Source of the DNA: Diospyros lotus
Lineage: Eukaryota > Streptophyta > Magnoliopsida > Ericales > Ebenaceae
Length of the DNA: 64,000 nucleotides
Reading direction: 5' to 3'
Assembly (NCBI RefSeq): GCF_014633365.1
Contig: NC_068350.1
Location: 10,207,922 to 10,271,921, forward strand
Positions 20,639-32,872 of this stretch are shown one piece after another. The notes below the pieces were generated by a model. That model made no database searches, was not told the origin of the DNA, and saw nothing but the letters and a program-made list of their open reading frames with translations. The translations under genes and the position numbers were made by a program. Within the stretch, counting starts at the first letter, position 1, and each line of letters begins with the position of its first letter.

Positions 20639-23250
20639 TGTAACATCCCGTTTTCTCAGAACGAGCATTACCTCAAGATTTCGGGAATATATATATTTTT
20701 TCAACATCAAACACACAACATAAGTCTCTCGATACACATACTTTCATCATAATCATTTCCCGACAATCCCGATCGTACCTTCTTAGCATATCAAAATTTA
20801 ATAATTAATAGACTAAGACAGGTATTATCAATCACATCAGCGAAAGCAAGATCGAAACCTTAATGATATATATAACCGACAATTCCTTTTACAATAACCC
20901 AATCGATGTTTCACATGAAAATATCAAAATATTATATAACCTTTGAACATCGTAATCATAGACAAAAACCTATGAAAACTAAACATAGCAGCTACATCTC
21001 GATGACATTCTTTCCCTTGGCGCTACTGCATTCACTTGGAACGTTTGAATATTCCAGGGACATAGTCCAAATTAGATGCTGAATCATTTAAGTGAGAGTT
21101 CAAAAACATTTTCATGAAGATATGCAAAACCATACATAAAATCGATAAATCCCGACATGCCCCAGCCTAAGAGAATCTCACATAGCACTTAGCCCTAACC
21201 GGGAAAAATGCAATCTCTCTAAAGGCGACACAACCACACCGACCCATTGGCAAACCAATCATGCTTAAGAGGGACAACCTCGACATGTGAACCTAGGAAT
21301 CACCCCATTGTCATTGTTAGGCTTTACGCTCCTACTCAAAAGCATTCCAAAACCCAACACAACCCTAGCCCTAAGAGTGTCACATCAGCACTATCCCCGA
21401 AATCCACGACACCTCGGCCTTAATGCTATTGCTCAAAGGAACCTGGGGTGGTGTCCACTCTCACCCCGCCACTTGAGTACCGTAGGGTGAAGTCCATCTC
21501 AGCCCCGTCCCAAGTGGGTCACATAGCATTAACCCTTGGCACGCATTCCGAGTGCTGACACTCGAGAGCTACGTCACAGGTTAACCACCCACGTCCCACA
21601 TGGATAACACAACATGCCAATGCCGAAAAATCATAACATGCATAAAATCAACATCTTAATGTATGCAATTTGTCGTACGAAATTCAATGCATGTGTAAAT
21701 AACCGTTTGGACAAACCATCACAATAAACCAAACCATAGGGATGAACACTCACAGTAAACCATTCACATGCTACTATAAGTCTTTTCGGGTAGAACCACT
21801 CATAGTAAACCATTCACATGCTACTATAAGTCTTTTTGGGTAGAACCACTCACCTTTAGGTGCAATTCGAATTTCTTCTTTAAAAGCGCGGTACACCTCG
21901 ATTTGCGTGCCCACCTCGAACTTTGCACAAGTCGCTTCGTCCCAACCCTTAAGGCACCCTAATCATCATATTTATCCAACAATTATAATTTTTCCTTAAT
22001 TTTCTCACATTTTCCTATTTTTCTCCCATTTTTCTTCTCTAATAATCCAAAATAAATATCTACACAACTATTTTCTCAAATATTTTTACATAATAATTCA
22101 TAAAATAATTTTTCAAGAATTTTGGAAAAAAAATCAGAAATTACCTATGTGGCACGCGCCCCCACGCGCGGGCGAGTGGATTGGGGGATTTGGTTGGCGC
22201 GTGACAGTCACGTGACAGTCATCTTCTTCCTTTCTTCGGTCGCCGGCGATGCTCAGATTCTTGAATTTCCTACACCGATCGAAAGCCCATCCAAAGTTGA
22301 TCCCGATGCCACCAGTTTTAGGCCGAAAGGCCATCGAAAAAGTCTCCAAACGGCCGGTTACAGGCGGTGGTAGGTGGTCCGCCCAGCTTTCCGATCGGCC
22401 CAAAAATGCTTCCCTTGCCTCAAGGATCAAAAGCCCTTATTGGCTTCCCTCGTTTGGTCCTCAAACTTGAGCGATTTGTTGCTTCATTTTTGGCCGAAAC
22501 CCTTAGCTATTTATAGGCCAAAACTCACCCCCACGTGGCCGATTTCCGACCAAAACTCCTTCCACACGCCTCCTAGACTACCCTAGGCCATGCCCTGACG
22601 AGATTTGCTGCCCAAATCTCCAATGTTCCGGCCGAATCCGCGGCCAGATCTGCCATGCTTGGCAGATTTTTGAAAATTACAGTTTGGCCCCCCTTGAACT
22701 TCCTTTTACATTTTGGCCCTTATTCTCAAGCCCCTGATCTTTCCAACACCATCACCAAGACCCTCAAGATTAGTACTTCTCATTTCTCCCTTGAAACTTC
22801 CAAAAAATTACCATTTTGACCTCCCTTGGACAAATTCAAAAAAATTGCACTTAGGCCCGATTGATCGTTTTGACCTCAAACCCACTCGATTCAACCTAAA
22901 ACCACCTAAGGGTTGTTCTATACATCAAATATTAGTGCTAGACACACTCCGTTGATTTTTCGGACATCGTCTATAACAATTCGGTAATATGACCTAATTG
23001 GCAGCTGTATTTTTGCTGTACCGAAAATTATTCCTGATCTCATTTCTTTTATCACTAAAAATCATAATTTAAATCACTCGTCGATACTATACCATTTTCC
23101 TTGGCTATCTAGGGTCCGGGGTACTCCCTTTGACTAATTCGGTCGTCCAAAGCTGTGATAGTGTACCCTATAGTCTTATTTTTTTCAAAATTCCATTTAT
23201 GCCCTTTATCAAATATCATTTTTATCCTCAAATTATTCCCGGGTATTACA
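20639..23250 (-). repeat. Left LTR (3' LTR in element orientation), 2612 bp
   Basis: Runs tgtaacatcccg to cccgggtattaca. It closely matches the right LTR but carries a tandem duplication of about 50 bp around 21750-21850 (cattcacatgctactataag, twice) and lacks a roughly 43-bp repeat present near 26045-26090 of the right LTR. A heat-shock-element-like block lies at 21038-21056. A tataaatag TATA-type box is present on the minus strand near 22509. Confidence 0.92.
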
Positions 23251-23262
23251 TTCTCCCCCCTT
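23251..23262 (-). promoter_or_regulatory. Polypurine tract
   Basis: On the minus strand AAGGGGGGAGAA directly precedes the LTR start TGTAATACCC, as required for plus-strand priming, and confirms minus orientation. Confidence 0.88.
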
Positions 23263-23639
23263 AAAGAAATTTCATCCTCGAAATTTGGTCCGTGATAATT
23301 GTATCACTGTTATTGCTAATGACTCCCAATTGAAATGTCCTTAGTACCATTCATAATCCTTAGCAATTATTCATAACTTATATCTCCATATGATTCGAGC
23401 TTACTAAACACATCTTTTATTTTCCAGAATATCCCGTTGTAGCTCTAAACAGGCGGTTACACAAATCCTAAAATAATTCATAATACTTAATATCATTCCC
23501 AATCGTGTCCTCAAAACTCATTTTATTTGACAAATAATTCTCCCAACCCATTCCTATACTAATGCATATGCCATGATTGCACAGAAATTGATAATATTGA
23601 ACCTAAACTTGGCTGCTATGATTATAAATCAACCTGAAT

Positions 23640-24856
23640 TAAACTGACATACCTTTGGTCATTATCGGATGGGTCTCTTCGTGATCTCTCGCCAAGCCAT
23701 GATAAACCTCTTCATTTTCTTTTTCTAGGCAATAGACTCGTCCGGCACGAGGTCCTGGCATTATGTTTATCTTCCCGGGTTGATCCATCTTTTGTCTTTT
23801 CGGACATTCGCTAGCGTAATGACCGTGTTGATTGCATGAGTAGCATGTGATCCCCGTTCGATTCCCAGTTGGAGGTACATCTTTTTTCTTAGGGCAGTCC
23901 TTCTCCTTATGTCATTTTTCGCCGCATGAAAAACATGTGATATGCCTTTGCGAGCAATTTCTTCCCGGGTGTTCTTTATTGCATCAAGGACACGATTTGC
24001 TATCTTTGAAATTTTTCCCTCCGGACTTATGCTTCGGGGCTTTCGAATCTCTTTTCTTTTCATCAGATCTTATTAGTCCTACAAGCAGTAAGTTCATTTC
24101 GGTGGTCAGAGCCCTGTCTAGCGCCTCGTTGTAAGTGTTGATGGTACATGAGCTGAGAGCTTGTTGTAAATCCACCTTCAATCCACCCACAAATTTCTGT
24201 GCCTTCTACCTCTCGTCGGTTTCGTACATAAGCACATACCTGATCAGTTGGGTAAACTTGACATTGTATTGAGTTACTGACGTCTCATCAGTCTGCCTCA
24301 ACTTCATGAATTCCCAAGTCTTTTCTTCCTTCCAGCTTTGGGGAAAGTACTTAGCATTGAAAACTTCCTTAAATGCTTCCCAGGTTATCAGCTGAGCTTG
24401 TCTCGGTCTTGGATTTTATGCTACTTGCCTGGGTGTCCTTTGCAGAGCCCGCCGGGGTTATTGCCACCATCGTGCAGCCTCTTCCTCTAGCATGAATGTG
24501 GCACAATTAACCTTCTTTTTGTCACTACACTGCAGATGTTGGACCAGCTTCTCAGTTTGCTCTATCCAATACTCAGCTGCATTGGGGTCATCTCCCGCTT
24601 TTCCTCTAAACACTGGGGGTCTTTGCTGGCGATACTGATCCAGCATATGGGGGGTGCGCCTTGGTGGCTCGTTCCTTGTTACATGTGTCAACACGCCCTC
24701 TAAGATTCGCTCTATTCGATCAAGCCTACTTTCACTAGGACCTGATTGTTCTTCTTGTCGTCTACTGCTCGCGGCGCAATTCGTTGAACGACTACGATGA
24801 TTACTTGTAGCGGAATTCGTAGAGCGACTACAGCGGCTACTCGTGGCACGACTCAC
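23640..24856 (-). pseudogene. Gypsy gag pseudogene with several zinc knuckles
   Basis: Encoded Gag of the 2.6-kb-LTR element. The first clear methionine is at 24856. The N-terminus is low-complexity and rich in S, R, T and N, then SRLDRIERILEGV. The capsid core follows: RRTPHMLDQYRQQRPPVFRG, AEYWIEQTEKL and ATFMLEEEAARWW. TGA or frame changes occur near 24457 and again near 24208 and 23980. The later part reads KFVGGLKVDLQQAL and MNLLLVGLIRSDEKKR. Three knuckle-like modules follow near 23980-23800: CNKEHPGRNC (partial), CFSCGEK (its His region damaged by a stop), and an intact CYSCNQHGHYASEC. The frame fades near 23640 without a protease active site. Confidence 0.82.
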
Positions 24857-25202
24857 AGAGCGACCCCGATGACTGCTACTACCGCTTTCCTCATCTCATT
24901 CATTGAGATCCGTGATTCTTCAAGTTTTCACCATCTGAAAAAGGAAAACACCGACACTTTCTTAGAGGTAACCTCAATCATTAGAATCCTTAGACTCTAT
25001 TCTCAATAACACTAACCAAACCATCCTAGGTTTCTCATTTCCCTAGGATCCATGGTAAATACCAAATCAATCTAATACTTGAACCTCAATGATTCACATC
25101 ACCTATTTGCAAATCTATCTTGATAGCTAGATTACGTAACCATTACTGACTCAGTCATTCTCAATCCCTACCAATACCCCTGAGTCTCCAATCGGGGTTT
25201 TA

Positions 25203-25224
25203 GCTAGTTTGCTCTGATACCAAC
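25203..25224 (-). promoter_or_regulatory. Primer-binding site, initiator tRNA-Met type
   Basis: On the minus strand TTGGTATCAGAGC follows the 5' LTR end after two bases. This is the standard complement to the 3' end of initiator tRNA-Met. Confidence 0.9.
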
Positions 25225-27878
25225 TGTAACGCCTCGTTTTCTCAAAATGAGCATTACCTCAAGATTTTGGGAATATATATATTTTTTCAACATTAAACAC
25301 ATAACATAAGTCTCTCGATACACATACCTTCATCATAATCATTTCCCGACAATCCCGATCGTACCTTCTTAGCATATCAAAATTTAATAATTAATAAACT
25401 AAGATAGGTATTATCAATCACATCAGCGGAAGTAAGATTGAAACCTTAATGATATATATAACCAACAATTCCTTTTACAATAACCCAATTGATGTTTCAC
25501 ATGAAAATATCAAAATATTACATAACCTCTAAACATCGTAATCATAGACAAAAACCTACGAAAACTAAACATAGCAGCTACATCTCGATGACATTCTTTC
25601 CCTTGGCGCCACTGCATTCACCTGGAACGTTTGAATATTCCAGGGACATAGTCCAAATTAGATGCTAAATCATCTAAGTGAGAGTTCAAAAACATTTTCA
25701 TGAAGATATGCAAAACCATACATAAAATCGATAAATCCCGACATGCCCCAGCCTAAGAGAATCCCACATAGCACTTAGCCCTAACCGGGGAAAATGCAAT
25801 CTCTCTAAAGGCGACATGACCACATCGACCCATTGGCAAACCAATCATGCTTAAGAGGGACAACCTCGACATGTGAACCCGGGAATCACCCCATTGTCAT
25901 TGTTAGGCTTTACGCTCCTACTCAAAAGTATTCCAAAACTCAACGCAACCCTAGCCCCAAGAGTGTCACATCAGCACTATCCCCGAAATCCACGACACCT
26001 CGGCCTTAATGCTATTGCTCAAAGGAACCTGGGGTGGTGTCCACTCTCAGCCTCGCCACTTGAGCCAACAATCGGGGTGGTGTCCACTCTCAGCCCCGCC
26101 ACTTGAGTATCGTAGGGTGAAGTCCGTCTCAGCCCCGTCCCAAGTGGGTCACATAGCATTAACCCTTGGCACGCATTCCGAGTGCTGACACTCGAGAGCT
26201 ACGTCACAGGTTAACCACCCACATCCCACATGGACAACACAACATGCCAATGCCAAAAAAATCATAACATGCATAAAATCAACATCTCAATGTATGCAAT
26301 TTGTCGTACGAAATTCAATGCATGTGTAAATAACCGTTTGGACAAACCATCACAATAAACCAAACCATAGGGATGAACACTCACAGTAAACCATTCACAT
26401 GCTACTATAAGTCTTTTCGGGTAGAACCACTCACCTTTAGGCGCAATTCGAATTTCTTCTTGAAAAGCGCGGTACGCCTCGATTTGCATGCCCACCTCGA
26501 ACTTTGCACGAGTTGCTTCATCCCAACCCTCAAGGCACCCTAATCATCATATTTATCCAACAATTATAATTTTTCCTTAATTTTCTCACATTTTCCTATT
26601 TTTCTCCCATTTTTCTTCTCTAATAATCCAAAATAAATATCTACACAACTATTTTCTCAAATATTTTTACATAATAATTCATTAAATAATTTTTCAAGAA
26701 TTTTGGAAAAAAATTTGGAAATTACCTATGTGGCACGCGCCCCCACGCGCGGGCGAGTGGACTGGGGGATTTGGCTAGTGCGTGACAGTCACGCGCCAGT
26801 CATCTTCTTCCTTTCTCCGGTCGCCGACGATGCTCCGATGCTCGAATTTCCTACACCGATCGAAAGCCCATCCAAATTCAATCCTGATGCCACCAGTTTC
26901 AGGCCAAAAGGCCATTGGAAAAGTCTCCAAACGGCCGGTTACAGGCAGCGGTAGGCGGTCCGCCCAATTTTCCGATCGGCCCTCGAATCACCCTCAAAAC
27001 ACCTCAAAAATTCACAAAACTTACCAGAAATGCTTCCCTTGCCTCAAGGATCAAAAGCCCCTTATTGGCTTCCCTCGATTCGCCCTCAAACTTGAGCGAT
27101 TTGTTGCTTCATTTTCGGCCGAAACCCTTGGCTATTTATAGGCCAAAACTCACCCCCATGTGACCGATTTCGGGCCAAAACTCCTCCCACACGCCTCCTA
27201 GACTACCCTAGGCCATGCCCTGACGAGATTTACTGCCCAAATCTCCCAATTTTCTGGCCGAATCCGGGCCAGATCTGCCATGCTTTGGCAGATTTTTGAA
27301 AATTACAGTTTAGCCCCCTTTAAACTTCTTTTTACATTTTGGCCCTTATTCTCAAGCCCCTGATCTTTCCAACACCATCACCAAGACCCTCAAGATTAGT
27401 AATTCTCATTTCTCCCTTGAAACTTCCAAAAAAATTATCGTTTTGACCTCCCTCGGGCAAATTTAAAAAAATTGCACTTAGGCTCGATTGATCGTTTTGA
27501 CCTCAAACCCACTCGATTCAACCTGAAACTGCTTAAGGGTTGTTCTATACATCAAATATTAGTGCTAGACACACTCCATTGATTTTTCAAACATCGTCTA
27601 TAACAATTCGATAATACGACCTAATTGGCAGCTGTATTTTTTCTGTACCGAAAGTTGTTCCCGATCTCATTTCTTTTATCACTAAAAATCATAATTTAAA
27701 TCACTCGTCGATACTATACTATTTTTCTTGGCTATCTAGGGTCTGGGGTACTCCCTCTGACTAATTCGGTCGTCCAAAGCTGTGATAGTGCACCCTATAG
27801 TCTTATTTTTTTCCAAAATTCCATTTATGTCCTTTATCAAATATCATTTTTATCCTCAAATTATTCCCGGGTATTACA
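25225..27878 (-). repeat. Right LTR (5' LTR in element orientation), 2654 bp
   Basis: Runs tgtaacgcctcg to cccgggtattaca. It is the near-identical partner of 20639-23250. The internal duplication of the ggtggtgtccactctcag unit near 26030-26100 is also seen in the solo LTR 40643-43299. A heat-shock-element-like block lies at 25623-25642. Confidence 0.92.
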
Positions 27879-27883
27879 TCCAA
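27879..27883. repeat. Target-site duplication (tccaa), right copy
   Basis: Partner of 20634-20638. Confidence 0.92.
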
Positions 27884-29640
27884 TCATTGTCTTGTCATGG
27901 TTAGCCTTCTTGAGCTCTATAGAGATATTATGGGCCCTTTTCACTTTTTGAACCACCTGGAAGATCATCATTTGTTTTTGAGCAAAGTGGCTGCTAGTTG
28001 GAATTTCGGAATAAGAGGTTTCCCCATGTATCGATTGGTGATGAAGCTCAAGGTGGTGAAAATTTCCATAAAACTTTTAAACAGCTCTAGAGGTCTTGTT
28101 ATCAATAGAGTTGTGGACCTTGAATTTCGATTAGCTCGTGTGCACAAGTGCATTCTTGATACCTCTCAAGACCCTACTATCCACCAGAGAGAACTAGAGT
28201 TGTGTGGGCAATATTTAGTTGCATTATCTTAAGAATTTGATTTCTTCCATCTTCGAGCCGAGTTAAGTGGCCAGCGATACTTTTTTCAAACCATGATGGC
28301 TTGTCGTAATAACCATCACGTCCTTACCATGCAATGAATGGATAGCTCAATAGCTGATTATAGTAAGGAGGTGGTGGGTATCCTTATGTCTTACTACCAA
28401 CAGCTCTACGGAGTAGTGCCCACATGGCTAGCTTTCATCCTGAAATGATTGCCTCCTTTGTGGATAGGCAGGTTGCTCAGGATTAGTGCATTGGGCTTAT
28501 CGTTGTTGTGGCCCTTGAAAAGGTAAAGCAATCTTTGTTTGATATGGGTGATGACAAAGCACTCTAGCCTTATGGGTTCACAATTAAATTTTTTAGGAAG
28601 ACTTAGGATGTGGTAGAGGTTCTGTTGTGGTGGAGGATGTTCATAGTTACTTTGCCACTAGCTGTCTTTTGGGGAAGTCAATGCCACTATCATTGTCTCA
28701 TCCCCAAAGTACACCACCCGGAGTCACTTGGTCAGTTTCAGTCCATCTCTTACTGTAATGTCATGTATAAGGTCATTGCTAAGATTTTGGTAAATCGACT
28801 TAAAATGGTGCTCCTCTAGTTGGTGGATGAGTCCCAAGCTATTTTTGTGCCAAGTCGGTCAATCAAGGATAATGTTTTGTTAGCGTAGGAATTGGTTCAT
28901 CAATACCATCTTTGTAAGGGCCCTCCTCGTTGTGCCATGAAAGTAGACCTTACTAAGGCCTACGATTCTATGGAGTGGAATTTTGTTCTTGCAATCCTTT
29001 GTTTAATTAATAAATTCCCCCCCCTACCCAAAGTTTTGTGGTTGGGTTTAAGAATGCTTGATGACTCCCCGTTATTCTATTAAGATTAACGGGCAGTTAC
29101 ACGGGTTTCTCCTAAGAAGTGGAGGTTTGAGGTAGGAGGACCTTTTATCGCCCTACCTTTTCGTTTTGGTTATGCAGGTCCTATAGAACATAGTGCATTA
29201 GGCATCCCAATCTCCTGACTTCCAGTTTCATTAGAAGTACGAGCAAACGATGATGGTGATGCTCATGTTTGTCGAGGACTTGCTATTATTTCTCATGGCA
29301 ACATATCCTCTATTAGCACTTTGAGGTCCTCCTTGGAGAAATTCTCCTCATTGTCAAGTCTTTGTGCTAATTAACCCCTCGAAAAGTGATTGCTTTATTT
29401 CATGTAAAGATAAGACCTTAAAGGAAGAGCTCGATCTTGCCTCAAGTTTCAAAAGGGTTTCATTGCCTATGAGATACTTGGGGGCTTCGCTTTTGCCCAC
29501 CAAGTTGTCGTATGGGGACTATAAGCCTATTTTAGATAAGGTGAGGAATAGGATGCGCTCGTGGCGTAGTCGACTGCTATCTTTTGATGGTTGGCTCCAA
29601 TTAGTGCATTTTATCATCTCCATGATTTATTTATATTGGG
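27884..29640 (+). pseudogene. LINE ORF2: endonuclease end and reverse transcriptase, degenerate
   Basis: Continues the LINE after the gypsy insertion. First comes the endonuclease-RT linker (NHLEDHHLFLSKVAASWNF, about 27945-28010, and GFPMYRLVMKLK). After several stops, RT homology resumes with LIPKVHHPESLGQFQSISYC (about 28690-28750) and VIAKILVNRLK. The next blocks are MKVDLTKAYDSMEWNF (about 28938-28985), containing the first catalytic Asp, then a degraded middle where I cannot find the YxDD box, then SKSDCFISCKD and MRYLGASLLPTKLSYGDY (29380-29520). RT core and connection regions are therefore present but broken by many stops and frameshifts. It is dead. Confidence 0.82.
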
Positions 29641-29649
29641 CTTCTATCT

Positions 29650-30022
29650 TCTTCTTCTTCCTCTTGCACAATCCCATCCTTACTTGGCCATCCTCCCTCC
29701 ATGTGACTGAGTTTTCTCCTCCTCATAAGAAAAAGCGTAATCGCAAGTGTCAGTCTAAAGGGGAAAGTGGTATGCCCCCCCGGCCTTTCCCCCATGACTT
29801 TTAGAGCTTGGAATATTAGGGGTCTGAACCACCCAATTACTAAGCAATGGGAAGCCAAATCCTTTATCCTTCATCATAATTTAGCTTTCTTTTACTCTCT
29901 TTGAAATTCGTGTTCAAGAATGTCGTTCATTAATCATCGCTAGAAATATCCTCTCGAGATGGTCTTGGAATATGAACTTTTAGTCATTCTTTAATCATCG
30001 TTAGAAATATCCTCTCGAGAAA
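29650..30022 (+). pseudogene. Out-of-order LINE segment: ORF1 end plus endonuclease N-terminus
   Basis: Between the RT C-terminus and the RNase H-like region lies sequence that belongs at the start of ORF2. A basic KKKRNRK stretch, as in an ORF1 tail, is followed by FRAWNIRGLNHPITKQWEAK (about 29798-29855) and, after a stop, VQECRSL and ARNILSRWSWNMNF. These are exactly the endonuclease residues missing upstream of 20160. It contains an imperfect local duplication (catcg.tagaaatatcctctcgaga, about 29935-29963 and 29996-30022). It could be a second LINE copy nested in the first, or a rearrangement. Confidence 0.65.
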
Positions 30023-31493
30023 TATCCTCTCATTTTCAAGGACCGTGAGTAGATGCTTTGAGCTAATTTTCATTGGGGGCTTGGGGATGGTAGCAAAGTC
30101 TTCCTGTGGTGTGACCAATGGCATCTCGTTGGGGTACTGGTTGTTAGATTTTCTTACCAACTGCCCCAGTAGTTAGGTATATCTATTTTTGCTCATGTTT
30201 CTGAGATCATTGCCAATGTGATTTAGTCTTGGCCAAAGATGGCTTCATTGCCATATTTGGACTTGATTCAAAACCATATGCCTGGTTTTCCTAGGATTAG
30301 GCACTAAGATGAGTTGCAGTGGCTTTCGACCTCTGATGGGGTTTTTTCTGTTCAGTTTTCTTTGTATTTGATGCAGTACCCACTTTCCTTGGCATTGTTT
30401 GGTATGGCATAGTTCTAGTATTCTTGCTCATATGTTTTTTTTTTTTTTTTCTATTTAACGATTAGGGAATGTTTATATACTCTTGATTATGTTAACCTGT
30501 TTTTGCCTTTGTCGAATAGATATTTTCTATCTAATGAAAATGTGGAGTGGCATAGCCACATTTTCTTTAATTGTCCCTATTCTTGGTAGGTGTTATCTTT
30601 CTTTTGTTGCTTTAAAAAATTTGGTTGGCCTTGGCGTCAATGAGAGACAGTAAATAAGGTGGAGAGGTAAGAGCCCTTAGTAGGTTGCTAATCGTTTGGT
30701 TTTGCAAGCATTGGTTTATTTTATATGGTGAGAGTAGAACAATCGATGTTTTAGAGAGTATGAGCGCTCCCCATCGCAACTGGTGTAGCAGGTATAGTGT
30801 ATCATTTGGGCACAGTTGGTCACTAATCATTATCCCTTTTCCCTTTTCCCTATTCCTTTAAGAGCCGTGCTCTGCGACATTTCTGGCGACTTCCAATCGA
30901 TTAGTCTTCTTTACTCCATTGAGTCATTCTGCAAAGTACGAGCTAATAGAGCCCCTGCATTAGCCTTCACAATAAAACAATAAATGGCTCACTAGTATGC
31001 TTATGCCCCTCTTAGTCATATATAGTTTGGGTAATAGCAGGGGGTTAATAGTTTTCTCTTGTTTCAATTCCTTGCGCGAATGGTCCCTGTTAATACTAAG
31101 GCTGGCCTTATGAATTGACCGTTGTTTTGGCCCTAAGTGTTTGTGCTTGTGAGTTCCTTGGGGTTGACTGTACAATAGTTAACTTTGGATGACCAAAGTC
31201 AACATAATCCTTAGAACTCCTCTTAGGGTGTTTTCGTCTACTTGTGATCTTTATTGGGTGTTGGGATCTTCGTCTTTTTCTCCGTGAATGTCATCTCACA
31301 AGGACTTCCTCTTACTGCTATACATTATTGTATAGAGATCTTGCATTTTCCTTAATTTAGAGGATTTTTGTAGATGTTTGGTAGTTTTCTCTTCTCTATT
31401 ATCTTTGTGAGCTGGGGTATGTCTTGGTCTATCGTTGTTAACGCTTTTGCATTTTTTCTTATTTAATACAATTCTTATTTGCACAGAAAAAAA
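30023..31493 (+). pseudogene. LINE ORF2 C-terminal zinc-binding region and 3' tail
   Basis: FHWGLGDGSKVFLWCDQWH (about 30067-30125) and PYLDLIQNHMPGFP match the C-terminal part of plant LINE ORF2 proteins. NVEWHSHIFFNCPYSW (about 30538-30590) resembles the zf-RVT domain with a damaged Cys/His set. A T-run and stops break the frame. After about 30840 the sequence is untranslated tail, ending in tacaattcttatttgcacag plus a short A run at 31487-31493, which I take as the LINE 3' end. Confidence 0.68.
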
Positions 31494-32224
31494 TCTGGTG
31501 TTTGTTTTTTATAATGGTATATATATATATATCAAGAGAGTTTAAGGGTTAGAACCTTTTTTGTAGAGGGATTAGATTCTTTATGCAAATCATAACCCTA
31601 TCAGGTTTCGATTTACAGATGGAGGAGTGAATCGATCATGGTAGCTTTGAGCTTTGTTGGCGTTGGTGATGGTAGCTACAAGCTTCATTAGCAATGGTAA
31701 TGGTAGCAACGATGTTTTTCAGTGTTGGTGATAGGACAATGAGAGATTGGAGGGGAGGGAGAGGAAAGGGAAATAAAGGGCAAAGATAAAAGAAAAAATG
31801 TTATCTATTGCAGAAAATATTAATAATTTATATTTATATTTATATTTATTCTCAAAAGGTGTTTCCTTACCTATCAGCTTAAATGTAATGGTGTCTAGAT
31901 CGATATTTTTAAACTTATCAAATTATTGCTCATTCAGGGAATATAATTTGAAATAGCATGTATTTTAAAATTAAATTAATAACATGAAAACATGATAACC
32001 ATATCCAAAGGAGTAAGCCGGATCCAATTTTTAAATAACTCAGATCAAATTTGATAGGTCTATCTCTATTCAAATTCAAATAAGAAATTTTATTATCTAA
32101 TAAGAGTATAACCTTGAAAATTCTGGAGGAGATCTTGAACCCCAACCGCCTCGATATCATCTCAAATATCTTGTCTCATTCGATCTATGTAAAGAAAGAA
32201 TCTCTATAGGTAAAATTATCTAAT
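31494..32224. other. Intergenic DNA, no gene seen
   Basis: AT-rich, with a (TA)n run near 31518-31532. A locally repeated phrase, gatggtagc..cttt, occurs near 31638-31710. No recognisable coding or mobile sequence. Confidence 0.5.
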
Positions 32225-32867
32225 TGTTAGATAATTGTCTCAAATAGGTTGCAATTTTATTTCTGTATTTTATGAGATATATATATATATGTGTGTGTAT
32301 GGTGTTATTTTCCTTTGGTTATAAAGCTGATGGTTGATAGGTGGCAGTGTAATGTCCATTTGATTTGCATCCATTTAACTCATGTATATATATATATGCA
32401 TTTGGATATAAGGAGAAGGCATAACACATTCTTTCATTTTTCTCTCTAGTCTTTTCTCGCCCTCTGTTACAAAAACCCTAAATTTGATTTGATCCCTTGA
32501 TCTTTCTATGTACTTTTGATGTATTATGTGAGAAAAAAACGATGCTTGTGAGAGTGCTGTTGATTCTTGCTGAGATTGTAAGTTTGTACTCTTGGGCTGC
32601 ATCGTATGTCATTGTAAGTTGAGTATTTTTCACTTCATAGGGTTTGGTTGATTGTAATCCTATTTTGTGTAATCTTGTTACTCGGATCTAGTGGATTGAC
32701 TAGGGATCTGAAGCCTCTACCGCAAATAGGATTCAATTTCTAATCCGAACATGTAAACTCCTTCGCCTCTTTATGTGCGTGTATAAGCGTTTCTTTATTG
32801 TTCTTGCGTATCTGATTGCTTTGATCTTGCGGGTGTTTTGGTTTAGGATAATCAAACAAGTTCTACA
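32225..32867 (+). repeat. Probable Ty1/copia solo LTR (643 bp)
   Basis: Starts tgttagataattgtctc and ends gttctaca. It is flanked by ctaat (32220-32224) and ttaat (32868-32872), a TSD with one mismatch. The right half has a phrase order familiar from plant copia LTRs (ggatctagtggattgac, ggattcaatt, aaactcc, tgtataagcg). No internal region adjoins, so it is most likely a solo LTR left by recombination. Orientation is inferred from the phrase order. Confidence 0.6.
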
Positions 32868-32872
32868 TTAAT

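Larger units (their letters stand above)
20639..27878 (-). mobile_element. Ty3/gypsy element with 2.6-kb LTRs and gag only (7240 bp)
   Basis: A structurally complete LTR pair with a perfect 5-bp TSD, minus orientation. The right LTR is 25225-27878, the left LTR 20639-23250, and the internal region only 1974 bp. It has an initiator-tRNA-Met primer-binding site and a polypurine tract, but codes only for Gag with a zinc-knuckle tail. Protease, reverse transcriptase and integrase are gone. It resembles large non-autonomous derivatives of Tekay/Del-like chromoviruses; that lineage is inferred from LTR size, primer type and Gag. Its LTRs belong to the same superfamily as the six solo LTRs to the right. 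Confidence 0.92.

Noticed and set aside
21287..22470. Several open frames of 60-100 codons within the 2.6-kb LTRs (also 25873-27163, 41378-42649)
   Set aside because: They lie within LTRs, occur in both orientations, and have no protein domain; open by chance in GC-richer LTR DNA.
19989..31493. Exact LINE target-site duplication
   Set aside because: The 3' A run at 31487-31493 is short and the left end is uncertain, so no convincing duplicate could be matched.
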